This document shows positions 52,314 through 64,000 of a DNA stretch of 64,000 bases, one piece after another. Every line of letters begins with the position of its first letter. Position 1 is the first letter of the stretch. The position numbers were made by a program, and so were the translations under genes. Source of the stretch: Bombus terrestris (Eukaryota; Arthropoda; Insecta; Hymenoptera; Apidae); NCBI RefSeq assembly GCF_910591885.1, contig NC_063282.1, positions 4,156,001 through 4,220,000 of the forward strand, given 5' to 3'. The notes under the pieces were generated by a model. The model was not told the DNA's origin. It saw nothing but the letters and a program-made list of their open reading frames with translations, and searched no databases.

Positions 52314-54171
52314 CTGAAACGCAAAGGGAGGAATATCATTATAGGAATATCGATTTCGTAGGCGTAATTGCAGAAAATGTCAGGTGGCTGGGTGTTATGA
52401 TTTTGGAGTTTCAGACAGGTATCTGGCAAGCTCTGGTGACCTTCGCCTTCGAGTAGGAGCAGTAAATCTTACTTGCTTTCTAACTGGTCCTTCAAAAGGG
52501 CTTGGTAATTGATACTCTTGTTACAGCGAAATTGGTAGTACAGCGATGTAAGTAGAGTGTCGATGTTTGCGCGTCTATGGAAAATTTAAGACGCTTCATC
52601 GTCGGAACGCGCCAATCGGCATGTTTCGCGAGACAACCGCGTTAAAATACATGACAGACGAATAAGATACGTAAGACGTAAATGTTTCAAACAATACGTA
52701 ATTTGGATAATATCGCAGAAGTAATGTGGCACGTTCCACGATTTGTATGTCTCTATTCGAATTAATTCGGAAGATACAATTTAAATAAACGCGGAGAAAT
52801 GCCCGGAATGCACTTGTGCAAAGCGTGAAGAGTAAAGTACATTGTTCGCAATACGCAGACGAGTCGAAACGAGTCTTTATTTAGAGTCCACGCTATAGTT
52901 GAAAGAAACTAATTAAAAAGGCAGGCAAAACTAACAAAAAATCCTCTTAAACCCACTACCACTGAGAAAAAAACGAAGAAAGCAATCTGCGTAGAATCTA
53001 CCGCAACACCCTTCCGACACCTTCACGGAATCGATCCCCTTAACTCCACCCCTTTCGCCTAAGAGCGTCAAGTACCGGTGAGGCGGTCACACCACGGCCA
53101 ATTTCAAGATTCCTTTAACACCCTTTCCGAAGCCACCCTTCGTTAACACCAGCGTGGGTCAGATTACATCGACACCCCCTCGAGCGTCGAAGTTACAAAG
53201 TCACAGAGGAACCAGATCAGAGGGGTGGTGAAAGAGGGTGGGAGACACGGTGCGGGTGTGGGCGTTTCGACGACGCTGCCGTGGCTCTCGGTGGCTCTTA
53301 TCCTCGTGTATAATAGATTGCTTACGGTCGGCGAGATTAATACAGTAATTAATAATATACGGTGACCAGAGCCGCGTAAGAAGCGGCCATTGTTGCTGGC
53401 CGGACAGCGCAAAAACCAGGCCGAACAGCTCCTATCCGGCCCGGCTTTCAGGAGCGTTACGTCATGTTCAGACAGTTTTCCGCTAAAGGGGCTGCAGGGT
53501 AAACCCCCACGAGGAACGCTCTGACCTCGAATGAATTCGAATGTCCACCACTCTGCGCCGCCACAGCCCTAATTACCACGAGTACCGTGGCCGTGGTATC
53601 GCGCTCGTCCACGTGAACACACTGCAAGAACACCAACCACCCCTCGAACAATGACCCGGCGGTCGACGACCTGTCCCAAACTAGGTGTAGCCTGTCTCCA
53701 GATTCTTGGACGATCAAGGAACACGTTCTTTCGGAGCAGAGGCGTTTCTTCAGGGATACGAAGCTTGTAAAAAATATTTGTCGTACATTCTCGTTCCTAA
53801 GTACATGTCAGGACATCCGTTGGTTCCGTACGAAACGCGAGAATCAATGGAAGTTATCAAGCGAACGACCGATCGATCGTATTCGAAGTTTGTATTCGGG
53901 TTACGATCAAATGTTACGTAAATTCTTCTCTTCCAGTCAGTAGCTATTTGTAGGGGTTTAGAAATACCGCAATAATTATGCGTAGGATCCGCGTACACGG
54001 TTTCCTAGTCCACTGTAAATTCTCTAAATTCATTGGAAAGATCAGAGGCGAGTTAGGTAGAAAAGTGCGGAAAGATCCTCGAAGAAGCGAGGGAAACATT
54101 CTTTCGAGGAAGGAGAGACGTTTCTCGGCAATTTCTAACGCATGAAAAATGTTGTTCGTCGTACGACTCAC

Positions 54172-54181
54172 CTATTATATC
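54172..54181 (-). other. Candidate 10-nt microexon of USP48
   Basis: On the minus strand a strong acceptor (TCTGTTCCTTTTTACAG) is followed by GATATAATAG and then a strong donor (GTGAGTCG). Ten bases entering in phase 0 leave in phase 1, which is the phase required by the exon at 52313, and the join would read D-I-I-G-L-C-A-A-C. No upstream partner was found, and the acceptor might instead open a longer exon that stays in frame for about 40 codons before a stop. Support is splice signals and phase only. Confidence 0.3.
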
Positions 54182-57100
54182 CTGTAAAAAGGAACAGACC
54201 AAACTTTAACTTGATCGAAGAACCGTGAGTAGTTGTGATTTCCTGTCTGACTGTGAGTTTATAAGGGTTTCGTTATCGCTCGATGAAGATGAAAATACGT
54301 GTAATGAAAGACGAGGAAGGTATTGGACGAAAAAGAATTGGAAAGTAAGAGAAATTTCAATGTAGTTCGGAAAGATGTAATCGATCGATCTTCGAAAGGG
54401 GTGATTTTGCAGAACTAGACGACGAGAGGGTTAAAAGACTTGGAAAAGGGGTGTCCCGGGTAGTCGGTGATTCTCAGTCAGCCCTACGCATCCCTGATTA
54501 GCTTAGGTTCGTCGTATTTCCGATTAAACTCGATAGCAAACGATCCTATCGTGCACCCTCATGCACAGTTCCGTAATTGGAGGTCCAAGGGTGGACATTT
54601 GAATTCATTCGGAGTAGCTGTTCCATCGACCCTCTCCTCCTTCCTAGAAACGACTGCGACTTCCTACAAACCGAAATCCACGATTGCACTGCTTGTTACC
54701 GGTGTAATTATGATCCTTTTAGTAGCAACTTGAGCGACGATGAACGATTTACTATCGTCACATTGTGCCTGATGCAAAACATTTTATTATTCAATTCGAA
54801 AAATGTTAATATACCGTTTGGAAAGTTACTAAGCTGAAGTTAAAGCTGACATTAAACTTTGTTAGAAATATAATCTGTACGTGTCGAATCTTAACTCTAT
54901 AGTTCATGTCACGAAAGTATGACACTATAATAGAAGAAGCTAATCCATAATTGGAGTAAAACATTCAACTGGACACGGTAGATTTTTAATTACACGTTTT
55001 CTATTTTCCCTAGCAGCGTGTTTCTTTACCTAATTAGCGAACCGAGCTGTTTGCTAATTAATTACTTAAACCGCGTCACATCGGTCGACGGTTAACAATT
55101 TCCTCTGATAGCCAATATTCGATAAGTTTCACAAGAAAACGTTGTACTTTGTAATAAAAACGAGAGAAAGGTATTTTACGTGTATGTGGAAGTAAACTTC
55201 TAAAACCTACCATTTTGTGTCAATAGACAGAAAAATGACCAAAATCGCCTATATTATACCCTAATGTGATCCGTGATCGTTCGAGGATTAAGCGGACAGC
55301 CTAAAACAGCGTGAAAGAGAAGAATTGCCAAGTGGGAAAACAAAAGGAAATGCATCAAAGAGAATGGAAATGGTTGGAAAACCAGAAGAGGAATTCGAAG
55401 GATCATTCACGCGTGTCTCGAGCAAACAGCAAGTGAGTTTTATTGGCTAATAATACACAATAGGCTCTACTAGTTGCCAATAGAGCCAAACGCTAGCGTG
55501 GCTTTCCTCCTGTATTTCCCTAAAGTGCCATCCGAGGGCAGTCAAACCATAAACGGATAGTTGAGAGGGGACAAAAACTTGGACAGGATCAAGTCTCGAG
55601 AAGTTTCATAGGCGACCGCCGATTCCTTCGGATTTTATCGCGTGCATGGAAACGGCCCGGGTCGAAATCCCTCGTGGGACGACGAATCGAACTTTTCTTC
55701 GAGTTTCCGATGCGATTGGCCGTGTGATTTTCGACAAGACGACGAATAGTTCCTTAGCGAAGAATGAGAAAGATATTCTTCTGCCCTGTGTTCTTCCTTT
55801 CTGTTATACTTTGTCGATCAAAAATTTCAAATTACTCGAATGTTCATCATTATGTTTGAGAATTGTAAAATAAAACACTTTTAAATACAAAAAGCGAGTG
55901 ATTCGATACTACCGATATTTTATAACTAATTCGTCCGAGTAATTGGTTGGCAAAAATGATTTCTTAAGCCTCGCGTGATCGATCGTTGGATCTAACTTCG
56001 GAGAAAATTCCGCTAGTAATCAAAGCAACGATCACGTTGTCACCGATCGATTATTATTGTCGAAATCAATTACACCGTGACGCTGCTGCGTTCGAAATTA
56101 ATTAGGAAATTTCGTAGGGATGGAAAGATGATAGGGAGTCGCAATCCTCCGGAGAACTATGCACCTGGGTCCGAAAGTTGATCCAAGTAACGCGTCCGAG
56201 ATATTGCGTCGGTTACAGAATCTCTTAATTCGCCAAGAAACAACTTGCAAAAATTTGAAAAAGGTATGCGTGGAAGGAAAGACTGCAATTTTAGACTTGA
56301 CTTAACTTTCTTCGTCCTTTTGCTTAAGAAACTATCATTGCCAAGGTGGAAAGAAGAATAGAAATTCAGTAACAAATTTCTGTTTTGACTATACCGATCA
56401 TGCAAAAGATGTTAAGGAAGAGAGGGAAAATAAAATTGGAGCGCAAAGAAGAAAACGACGATCTAAATTTTATTCGTCACGCGACGAGTCGAGAAAAATA
56501 TAATTTCCTATTTCATGTTCTCTCGTGTGTTTGGCCAAAGATGTTAAAAGGAATCGATTCAAGGCTTTTGACAAACAGTCCTAACTGGTCGTGGCAAATT
56601 CGAGTCGACGCATACAAGGTAGAAGCAAAGAAACGCGACGGGGCAGCGCATTAGCAATTTTCATAGAATCCTCGACTAATTAAGGTCGATAAATCAAAAG
56701 AACACACGGACAGCCGTGTCGGACGTCCCGCAGGAAGAGCTGCCGTGACACAGAAACGAGGGAGATCGGCTTAATAGTAAGATGGGGAAAGGGAGAACCG
56801 AGGAGGGGGAAAAAAGAGAAACACACGGGGTAAAAATCGGCGAAAAGAGAAAAAACAGAATTGGGCGGGACGCTTGCAGGAAACTCATACTGCTCCGTGA
56901 AATCGGATGATCGACGAGCTTCCAGCCTCGGTTCCAGAAAATCAAATCCCTTCGAAATGTCTTTCTGGGAAACTTATTCTCCGGGCAATCAGAATTTTGA
57001 AGAAAAAGCATTCCGCCAGGAGAGTTTCGACGACAGACCTGTACAATCTAATTTGTCTTAACACATTTCGCGTCGGTCGCGTAAAAATACGCCTTTTTTA

Positions 57101-60100
57101 TCTTATCACTTAAAACAACTGGTCACAGGAAAGTATTTCTTTTCTTTTTTCTTTTATCAATTTTAATCTCAAATTTTTCTACGGAGTAATTTTCAATCCC
57201 AATATTTATAGAAAATCTCCTTAAAGGGTAACTCTAAAATCGGCAGAGTTTCGGATGTACTTTTACCCAATCAACGCGAAACGTGTTAATACGTTCTCGT
57301 ATTTCGAAATGAAAACTTCGCGTTCGTACGGTCCGAATAAATGGTATACGTGTCAGCTATCTTCCAATGATTATGACTGAGAGTTTACGAATAAGAAGAT
57401 ACAGAAACTTAAGGTCGAATGTAAATTACACGTCAAACCTATACAAAACACGATACTTGTAAAACTTCAGTAACAATATCAGTAATACTACTGAAACTTA
57501 TATACTAGTAACATGGAAATATTGTGTGTGTGTTATTAAATTATAATATCCATCCAAATTGTTTCATGTATGGTTAAAAACCACTAACAGATCGGGATAA
57601 TTAAACAGCAGTGAATCGAGGAACAATCCCAACTAACGTTAAGAAAACATCTTATCTATCTATCCCAATGAAAGGTTTTAAGATTAGACCAAAAATTTCC
57701 AATATCACCGATACCTAGCAATACTTGTAAATCTTCTACCAATATCAGAGTAACATGATTCGACTAGGACGCGAAATTTCGTAGGTCTTCGATCAAAATC
57801 GAAGGCACGTTAAGACGCCGAGGACAGGCGGCGCGACATTATATTAAAAGACTGGGAAGACTTTCATTCATAACATCGAATTCGTCCAGTGAATGAAAGA
57901 TTGATGTTTCCCAACCCCTCCACGAGTCACCCTCATCCACCCTCGAATATGCTTCGAGTTCTTCCGCGCTCGGATCACCGGCAGGAAGTAAATAATGATT
58001 TTTCCGCGTTCCATAAACTGCACGATTTAATCTGTCAATGTTCCTTCACCTTCTTAAACCTGTAGCCGAGGGCGGCGCCGAAATCGCGTTCTATTTATTC
58101 CGTTATCCCCTTCGCTGTGGATTAAAATGATGCGCCGCAATAATTATGTTACAAAATATAAAAGATTGTTTTATAGGAATTTCGAATAATTATTTGCCTA
58201 TTGGTTGATACGCACTCGTATGATAAATTGTAAAATAAGAAATACGACTCATGCGTTGCAACAAAGAACGTAAATTTAAAAAATGTATATTTTCCGTCGT
58301 GGTCGTACGCGCTTCACAATGAAACAGTGAATTTGATGAAAGCATTCTCGTATCGCGTTAAAAGCTACTTATGATAAACTTATACGAGATACAGTGCCAG
58401 TTATAAGTATTAGAACTGAACCTACTTACGTTACAATTATTCCAAAACTCCAACAAATTTTACTTTATTTACATTTATTACAGAATTTCACGTTATACGC
58501 GGCAAATATTATACGAACCAACCGGCAGATTTACAACAAGAAAATGAGAAAATTAAAGCAGCGGAGAGCATAGAATTTATGTTGATATCGCCAAACGTCT
58601 AAATATTTATGGCTGACAGGGTACAAATTTGATCCGCGATTTTGCACAGAAACGTACGAAAATCGTAAGCGACTGAAGGATTAAATCTGAAACAGCATGT
58701 TAATTTTTGCACTTGACATAGAAGAAAATTGAATTCTCGTTGTTATAATCAACCAAGAAGGAGAGATCGGTGACTGCAGCGTGTTGGCGGCAAGAGGAAA
58801 GCGGAAAGGGTGGATTTTAGAGAATCCAAGGAGCGTGGTTTCGCGTTTTGGGTGGCTCTAACGATGCTCGGCTGCCGAAGAAGGAGAAGATCGTCGCCGT
58901 AACGATTTCGCTAACGAACGTCTTCGAGCGCCACAACAAAGTCGAGATATAATCCTCTTACACACCAGAAAGCTGGAAGCTGGCTGCTCGTGTAATCGGG
59001 GCTTAAAAGTGGAGCATTACACGCGGTTCCCGGTCCCGCAACCAGGACTACGTGTTTCGAGAAAATCGAAAGGATCTCTGATCCCGCTAATGGATCCTCG
59101 ATCGACGGGTTAATTAAACGACAAACGTGGTTTTCGCCCGCTGTATTTTAACCCCTTCGGCTTTTCCATTCGTAATACGAGCTGTACTTGTACTATTTTT
59201 TCCATATCATAAATACGAATCTTACACGAGTACACAATTTATACGATTATTAAACACAAACATTATGTTGAAAAAATATTCTCTTTCTTTTCTTCCTAAT
59301 GATTAATTCGTCTACTATATCATATATAGTTAGAAAATGTAAAGTATAAAAATAGCGTGATTACAGGGACTCTGACGAGCAATGGCGATCTTTATTTGCC
59401 TAATGAGAAACATATGGAACATTTCGATCTACGAGAAAATTCACAGAAAACGTTCAACGTACGAAGATCTATGCAATGCGCATATGCAAAAATGTATGAA
59501 ATATCCGAAGTATAGTACACCTACTTCTTACAATATTTAGTACGTGGGATTAAACTTCGTTTAAATTCCATTTGCTTAATTAATCGATAATTCGTAAAAA
59601 CATAAGTATCTATAATCTCGTTGCGAATAAAGAAAACAGGTATGTGATGCGTTTAATGTTCCGAATAAAATCGGTGGGAAGCTCATGGCATTAAATTAAA
59701 GATAAACCTAGATCCAAAATTTTCTCGTGTAACAGGCAATTTTCAGGATAGAAATACATATAAAGACAAAAGAGGAGGACAGATTCGAGCGAAACGATCT
59801 GACCGATTAGACTTGTGGATTAACAAAGGCTTCTCGCTGTCAGTGCCGCAGGACACCCCCGTGTCGTTGTCAGTAGTGAAGGGAGGAAGGTCCTAAGTGA
59901 GCTTTATCCTCGTTTTATCTTGTTTTCTAACCACCCCTCGAGTCCCATCGCGAGAGGATCGTAGCTAGAGGACGAGCATCGGTCATCTAGGCGCTCCATT
60001 TAATCCTGCTGGAAAAGAACCCCCGTGGCGTGGAGACAAGTAGGGATATCCTATAGGATACGAAAAGGAGCAAGACGAAAGGGAGGGAGAGAGAAAGAGA

Positions 60101-61020
60101 GAGGGTAAGGCTAGAAACCGGCAGGATGTCACTAATTCGACCCTTCGAAACTTGACCTGCTCGACTTTCCTAGTCCACTTCCACTTTAATTTACGACATT
60201 ATTTTCCGCGCCGCGGACTGATGAATCCTTTTAATTGTCCGTGGCTAATGTCGCCATTTATGCGGCCTCCGACATATAGTACACGGAAGAATCTATTTCC
60301 ATGTTTTTCTGTTATAAGAAATATCGTTTCGACGCTTTGATGTTCTAATCTTATGGCCGTGAGATCTAAAATAGTTACATCTTTTCAAAGAAAAACTAAA
60401 TAGCAAATGGAGACAGACAGAGGAGGATATTTCTTTTTAAATTCTATGGTACTTCTACCTCAAACGATAAATGGATCTTCTACTCTCAACTTATCGAATA
60501 TCCCAATTTTCCTCTCTATTACGATATGATAGTATCGCCTGTCGTGCGTCTGCAGATTTGTTTCTTGATATAATAATGATATAATAATGATTTTCTATAA
60601 GCGTTCGTTTTATGGGCCACCGTAGATAAAAGGAACAGAGTAAAACAAATAACTGAACTTTCGTGGAACCTATGCAAAAATTAAAAAATGTTGCTGTAAG
60701 AAGAACAGAACGAACTTCCCTTCAAAAGGGGATCCACGCCTCAACATTGCCGAACAAGAACAATCCGTCCCGTAAAACCCTCCATCCCCGTATCGTAAGA
60801 ATGGCCAAAACCTAACCCAAAATTCATTTTCCAAAGCAGCCACCAACACAAGAGGACAAGTCGTAAAGTCGTGTTCATCGTTCGTAGAATGCATATATTA
60901 AGACGTGTCCGGCGCACTTGTCGCAGTAGGGAGAAAGCTAACAAATGTCCCTCCTGAAGCGTTTGACCCCTGGTAAGTTCAGCCACCCGCGCGTTAGACT
61001 AAATCTCGAGTCAGGAAGCC

Positions 61021-61049
61021 AGAGAGAGGGAGAGAGAGAGAGAGAGAGA
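61021..61049. repeat. (GA)n microsatellite
   Basis: AGAGAGAGGGAGAGAGAGAG and further alternating GA bases, in a stretch without a credible gene. Confidence 0.9.
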
Positions 61050-63394
61050 ACAACCCCTCTCTAAAGCTCGAGCATTTATGGAAGGACGGTTGGTGCAGCG
61101 TAGTCCGACCGCATAGTCCGAACCAGGAGGAAACTAATCAGCAAATTCGTGTTCTAAATCTAAATCGCCGACCGAATATTAATTCGAGACCTCTCTGTCT
61201 TTGTCTATATGTTCGGCTATGGTCGTGCAACAGAGCCAAGAGAAGTCCCCCATTCCGTAGCGAAACCGGGCCTTCGTCGTCCACCTTCGTCTCCTAGGTT
61301 TTGCGCGATACAGCAGCAGCCGTTGGTGTAGCTGCGAGAGAGCGCACACAAGGCTGATTTGTGACACCGGCTGGCGCCTAAGCGATATTTACGACTGTCG
61401 TTCAAGGAATCGAAACACCGTGGCTACGCGACGTTCTCCACGGGGCCGCTTTTAATTGCATTGAAAAGTCCCTCAGTTCCCGGAAATCGATTTCGAGAGC
61501 CATGCTTCGCAGTCGGGGTAAAAAAGCTGTGGCTATGGCCAAGAACCCTTTGGAAACGTTAACCCCTTAAACGGGCGGAGTGGATAGAGATGATAGAAAC
61601 GAGCGGATCTAATTGCCATCGTTGAAATAAACGCGGTTCGATTTGACGGTTTGCTTAGAAACGTTTATGGTTGCATTCCCTCATATCTACGATGACATGT
61701 CGTGTGTTATAAGTTGTGAAAGGAAGTTGCAAGATCTGGACGTAATTATTTCTTACGATGACTCGATTGAATTAGAAGCTGGTCTTCGGCTGTTCGTTGG
61801 TTACTTTTGGAACGCCAACGTGAAAGAATTATATTTCTTATTTTTCAACTACAAAGCTGCATTAATGTATAGCATAAGATAAAGAGTAGAAAAAGGCAGT
61901 GACGTTACAAACACTATTTTTTAAAATTTACCGCTATTTACGCCGTCTTACGATAATAATGAACATTAATCGTCTACTTGCGAAGCGAAACTGACAAATT
62001 GTCAAAAAATTGGAATTAATCAGTTAAGCTTCCTCGAGGCTCGATTAATAATTAATCGAACGCCTCTCCCATTGCAAGCTAATTCCATTAACAACAACGA
62101 GATTATCCTTTCGTGGAAACCTGGTCGTCTAAAAGAGAATTCTCACCCCCGTACGAGGACAGAGGGCAAGCAAGACCAGGAGTCCAGAACAAACAGACAA
62201 TTTAGCTCGTTTTAAGGGCACGCGTCCTAACGGGCAAAAGCGAAGCGGAGAACCGAGCACTTGGTACTGGTTGGCAAAAAATCGGGGGTTGCTTTCGGTG
62301 ACTGATACGGCCCTGACTAACGAGCCTCCGCCGGACCATCGTTCCACTCTTAAAGCCTCGAAGGGTGGTCCTTTCTCCCTCTCGCGTCCACGGTCCTTTC
62401 CACGTTTCTTTCCTCGTCGTTCACGAAGACACATTAGGCACCGTCCAACCTCGTATCAATCACTCGACAACCCTGGTAGCCGAGGATCCTTCGTCGGTCT
62501 TCGGTTGACAGAACCGGAGGTGACGCGATTGAATACCACCCTCCGGGCATCTACGGCCCACCGACGTGATGACGACGCTCCTGGAAAACCTGGGGAAGGA
62601 AATGTTCCTCGTTCGACTGCACCCGTTTAATGGACGACAGCCGAAAGACGATCGACCGCTAACGAGCTACGGTGGAATAGCTTGCGTTTTCCTATCATCG
62701 GTTGTGCTTTCTATAAGGCCTGGTGAGGACGAGTTGTGCGACATATGGCAGGGATTTTCCAGTGACAATTTCGAGCGATTTGGTAGTTTTGTGTTTCGAG
62801 ATTCCTTTATATTTTTAATAGAACACTATGCGTATAAGCGTAGAATGTAGTACGCACTACAGTACAGTGGATAGATATAGTAAGCAACAATACAGTGTCG
62901 TACGGATGGATTTTTGGAAATATAAACGTAGCGTTAACGCGTACCTGTTTTTCTAGAAATACGATATAATTGCCGATATCGTGTCATCAAATATGTGCAA
63001 CCAATTCCCGTGATATAATCGCAATAAAACCATGCATAAAGATTCCAAAGCCGACGATCTGAATTTCCTAAACGAAAAAGCTGAAAACAGAATCTCGATG
63101 AAGGAAGACGTAGAACGAGAAGATCAATCGGGGATGTAGATCAAGCGGCACGAGTCCGCGAGTCAGCGAGTGTAGAGAAGATCACGGTTTTAACCCTAAA
63201 CGACATCTCCATCTGGGCGATCCGCGATCCGGCTACTGGATATCCCAGGACGAGACGCCGGGCCATTGAGGCGCGGTCTTTGCAATTCAAATGAACCGCT
63301 GGACGATCCCCGACGAGGCAGAGCCTTGACAAATGTCGACGGAAAAAAATGCTCGACGATCCACGACCGAGAGACGGACAAGACAATGGGATGT

Positions 63395-63510
63395 TTAGAG
63401 CCCTCCGGATCTCTTGAACGCGAGAGACACGCCGGTACCAAACAGCGCAACCAACGACGTGAACATCGGTCCGTAGATCCCCCTGGTGCTACCTTCGGGA
63501 CCCAATTTGC
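63395..63510 (-). CDS. Candidate terminal exon of an unknown gene, possible C-terminal membrane segment
   Basis: Acceptor CTAACTGGCAG (a CTAAC branch-like motif close to AG) precedes the first base at 63510. In one frame, two bases complete a codon and then 37 codons read KLGPEGSTRGIYG, PMFTSLVALFGTGVSLAF, KRSGGL and a TAA at 63395-63397. PMFTSLVALFGTGVSLAF is hydrophobic enough for a transmembrane helix followed by basic KR, as at the end of a tail-anchored or multi-pass membrane protein. A second frame is open farther, to a stop at 63196, and would give a Ser/Arg-rich end instead. I do not recognise either product. Short upstream exon 63573-63602 fits both frames. If real, this gene ends inside the region upstream of the seen USP48 exons and shares their strand. 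Confidence 0.35.
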
Positions 63511-63572
63511 CTGCCAGTTAGACGACAAGGATCAGTCGTTCGACAAAGTGGACTTGCGCGTGGCCGACTCAC

Positions 63573-63602
63573 CAAGAGGATGCGTAAACCTGATCCGACT
63601 TC
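63573..63602 (-). CDS. Candidate 30-nt exon upstream of the 63.4-kb terminal exon
   Basis: On the minus strand an acceptor ATACGCGAATCTCAG is followed by 30 bases and a strong donor CTTG|GTGAGT. A 62-bp GT-AG intron separates it from the candidate exon at 63510, a size near the lower limit of insect introns. Thirty bases preserve phase, so it can join either frame: EVGSGLRILL (phase 0) or SRIRFTHPLG (phase 1 exit, matching the membrane-segment frame). No preceding exon was found between 63603 and 64000. The call rests on splice signals alone. Confidence 0.3.
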
Positions 63603-64000
63603 CTGAGATTCGCGTATCAATTTGCAGAGAGAGAATGCACGTAAGTCGAGGTGAGTTTGAAAGGATTGAAAGTGGATTAGTTTACAGCGTGTGTTTTATG
63701 TATGAGAAGAATTGATCTCGTTGGATATGTAGAAGCATCATCGAGAGTGTTATATGTACGTATACGGTTCCAATCTCGGATTAATAATAGCGGTGTGGTC
63801 TGTGTAAAAGTTAGGAAGATTGTAATTGCGTGTACGCGTTTCATTATAAAAGCGTGCTGGACTTTTCAAGTACGAAGAGTTGAAAATAATATTAGACAAT
63901 ATCTATAAAGGAATAAATGACATATTAATTTTTCTCCGCTTTGTGTTATAATAAAAGCAGGACGAATTTATGTTGCAACCCAATATCTCGAAACTTCGAA
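63603..64000. other. No feature recognised at right edge
   Basis: AT-rich sequence with a pyrimidine tract (minus strand CATTCTCTCTCTGCAAATTG) leading into the candidate 30-nt exon. No exon similar to USP48 or another known protein is visible. Confidence 0.5.

Larger units (their letters stand above)
52314..63394. other. Mostly non-coding stretch upstream of the seen USP48 exons
   Basis: About 11 kb in which I searched the minus strand for the conserved USP48 motifs (NLGATCYVN, CENCQSK, GHYIAH, WYKFNDE, CPHG, WPSEW) and found none. It contains two candidate microexons (53577-53621 and 54172-54181), a GC-richer block at 53040-53720, an islet with TTTAATTGTCC and ATTTATGCGGCC at 60175-60290, and a GA run at 61021-61049. 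Open frames at 60741-60986 (-), 62129-62434 (-) and 62271-62630 (+) have no recognisable product. Confidence 0.5.

Noticed and set aside
53706..53998. Three overlapping protein-like open frames (two plus, one minus)
   Set aside because: Openness in several frames at once argues against coding; no domain recognised.
60741..60986. Minus-strand ORF with an internal Met followed by a hydrophobic run, like a neuropeptide precursor
   Set aside because: No dibasic cleavage with amidation site (GKR/GRR) or known peptide motif; another frame is equally open.
62129..62630. Overlapping ORFs on both strands with an acceptor-like TTCCTTCCCCAG on the minus strand near 62600
   Set aside because: Every frame after the acceptor stops within about 45 codons or lacks a recognisable product; the hydrophobic LSVCSGLLVLLALC stretch on the minus strand is far from its ATG, so not a convincing signal peptide.

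Overview
The window looks like animal, specifically insect, nuclear DNA. It is AT-rich with many CpG-bearing words such as TCGA and CGATCG, it has no bacterial-style gene packing, and open frames longer than about 150 codons are rare and unrecognisable. Two mariner-type inverted-repeat elements and very short candidate introns fit a hymenopteran, probably a bee; the species assignment is inference. No tRNA, rRNA, CRISPR array or virus-like gene was found.

The one gene I can identify with confidence is the 3' half of a minus-strand USP48 gene (ubiquitin carboxyl-terminal hydrolase 48). Four coding exons with canonical splice sites and mutually consistent phases lie at 52183-52313, 51611-51730, 47867-47992 and 22713-22797. 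A fifth, 23-nt terminal coding exon is proposed at 15809-15831. Together they encode the tail of the last DUSP-type region (LCxxC, ATIYIK), a basic linker, the C-terminal ubiquitin-like domain (TLKELK, PYDQHL, LGIFPGALLTLK) and the conserved C-terminal tail (EKGFKG). Introns within this part are about 0.45, 3.6, 25 and 6.9 kb. The catalytic and upstream DUSP exons were not found and probably lie beyond 64000. A 10-nt microexon candidate at 54172-54181 would splice in phase to the first of these exons.

Layout from left to right: 1 to about 14000 is 3' flank or intergenic DNA with GC-richer islets, a 290-bp polypurine tract (8806-9095) and no recognisable gene. About 14000-15831 holds the proposed USP48 3' UTR and last coding exon. 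15832-22712 is an intron. 22798-47866 is a 25-kb intron with an 81-bp mariner-derived perfect hairpin (23194-23274), a 163-bp mariner-like MITE (34322-34484) and a minus-strand ORF resembling the start of arthropod DUF4806-type proteins (30090-30245). 47993-52182 holds two shorter introns and an exon. 52314-64000 is mostly non-coding and ends with a candidate minus-strand terminal exon pair at 63395-63602 that may belong to a different gene with a C-terminal membrane segment.

Most long ORFs here overlap each other on both strands and have no recognisable product, so they were not called as genes.
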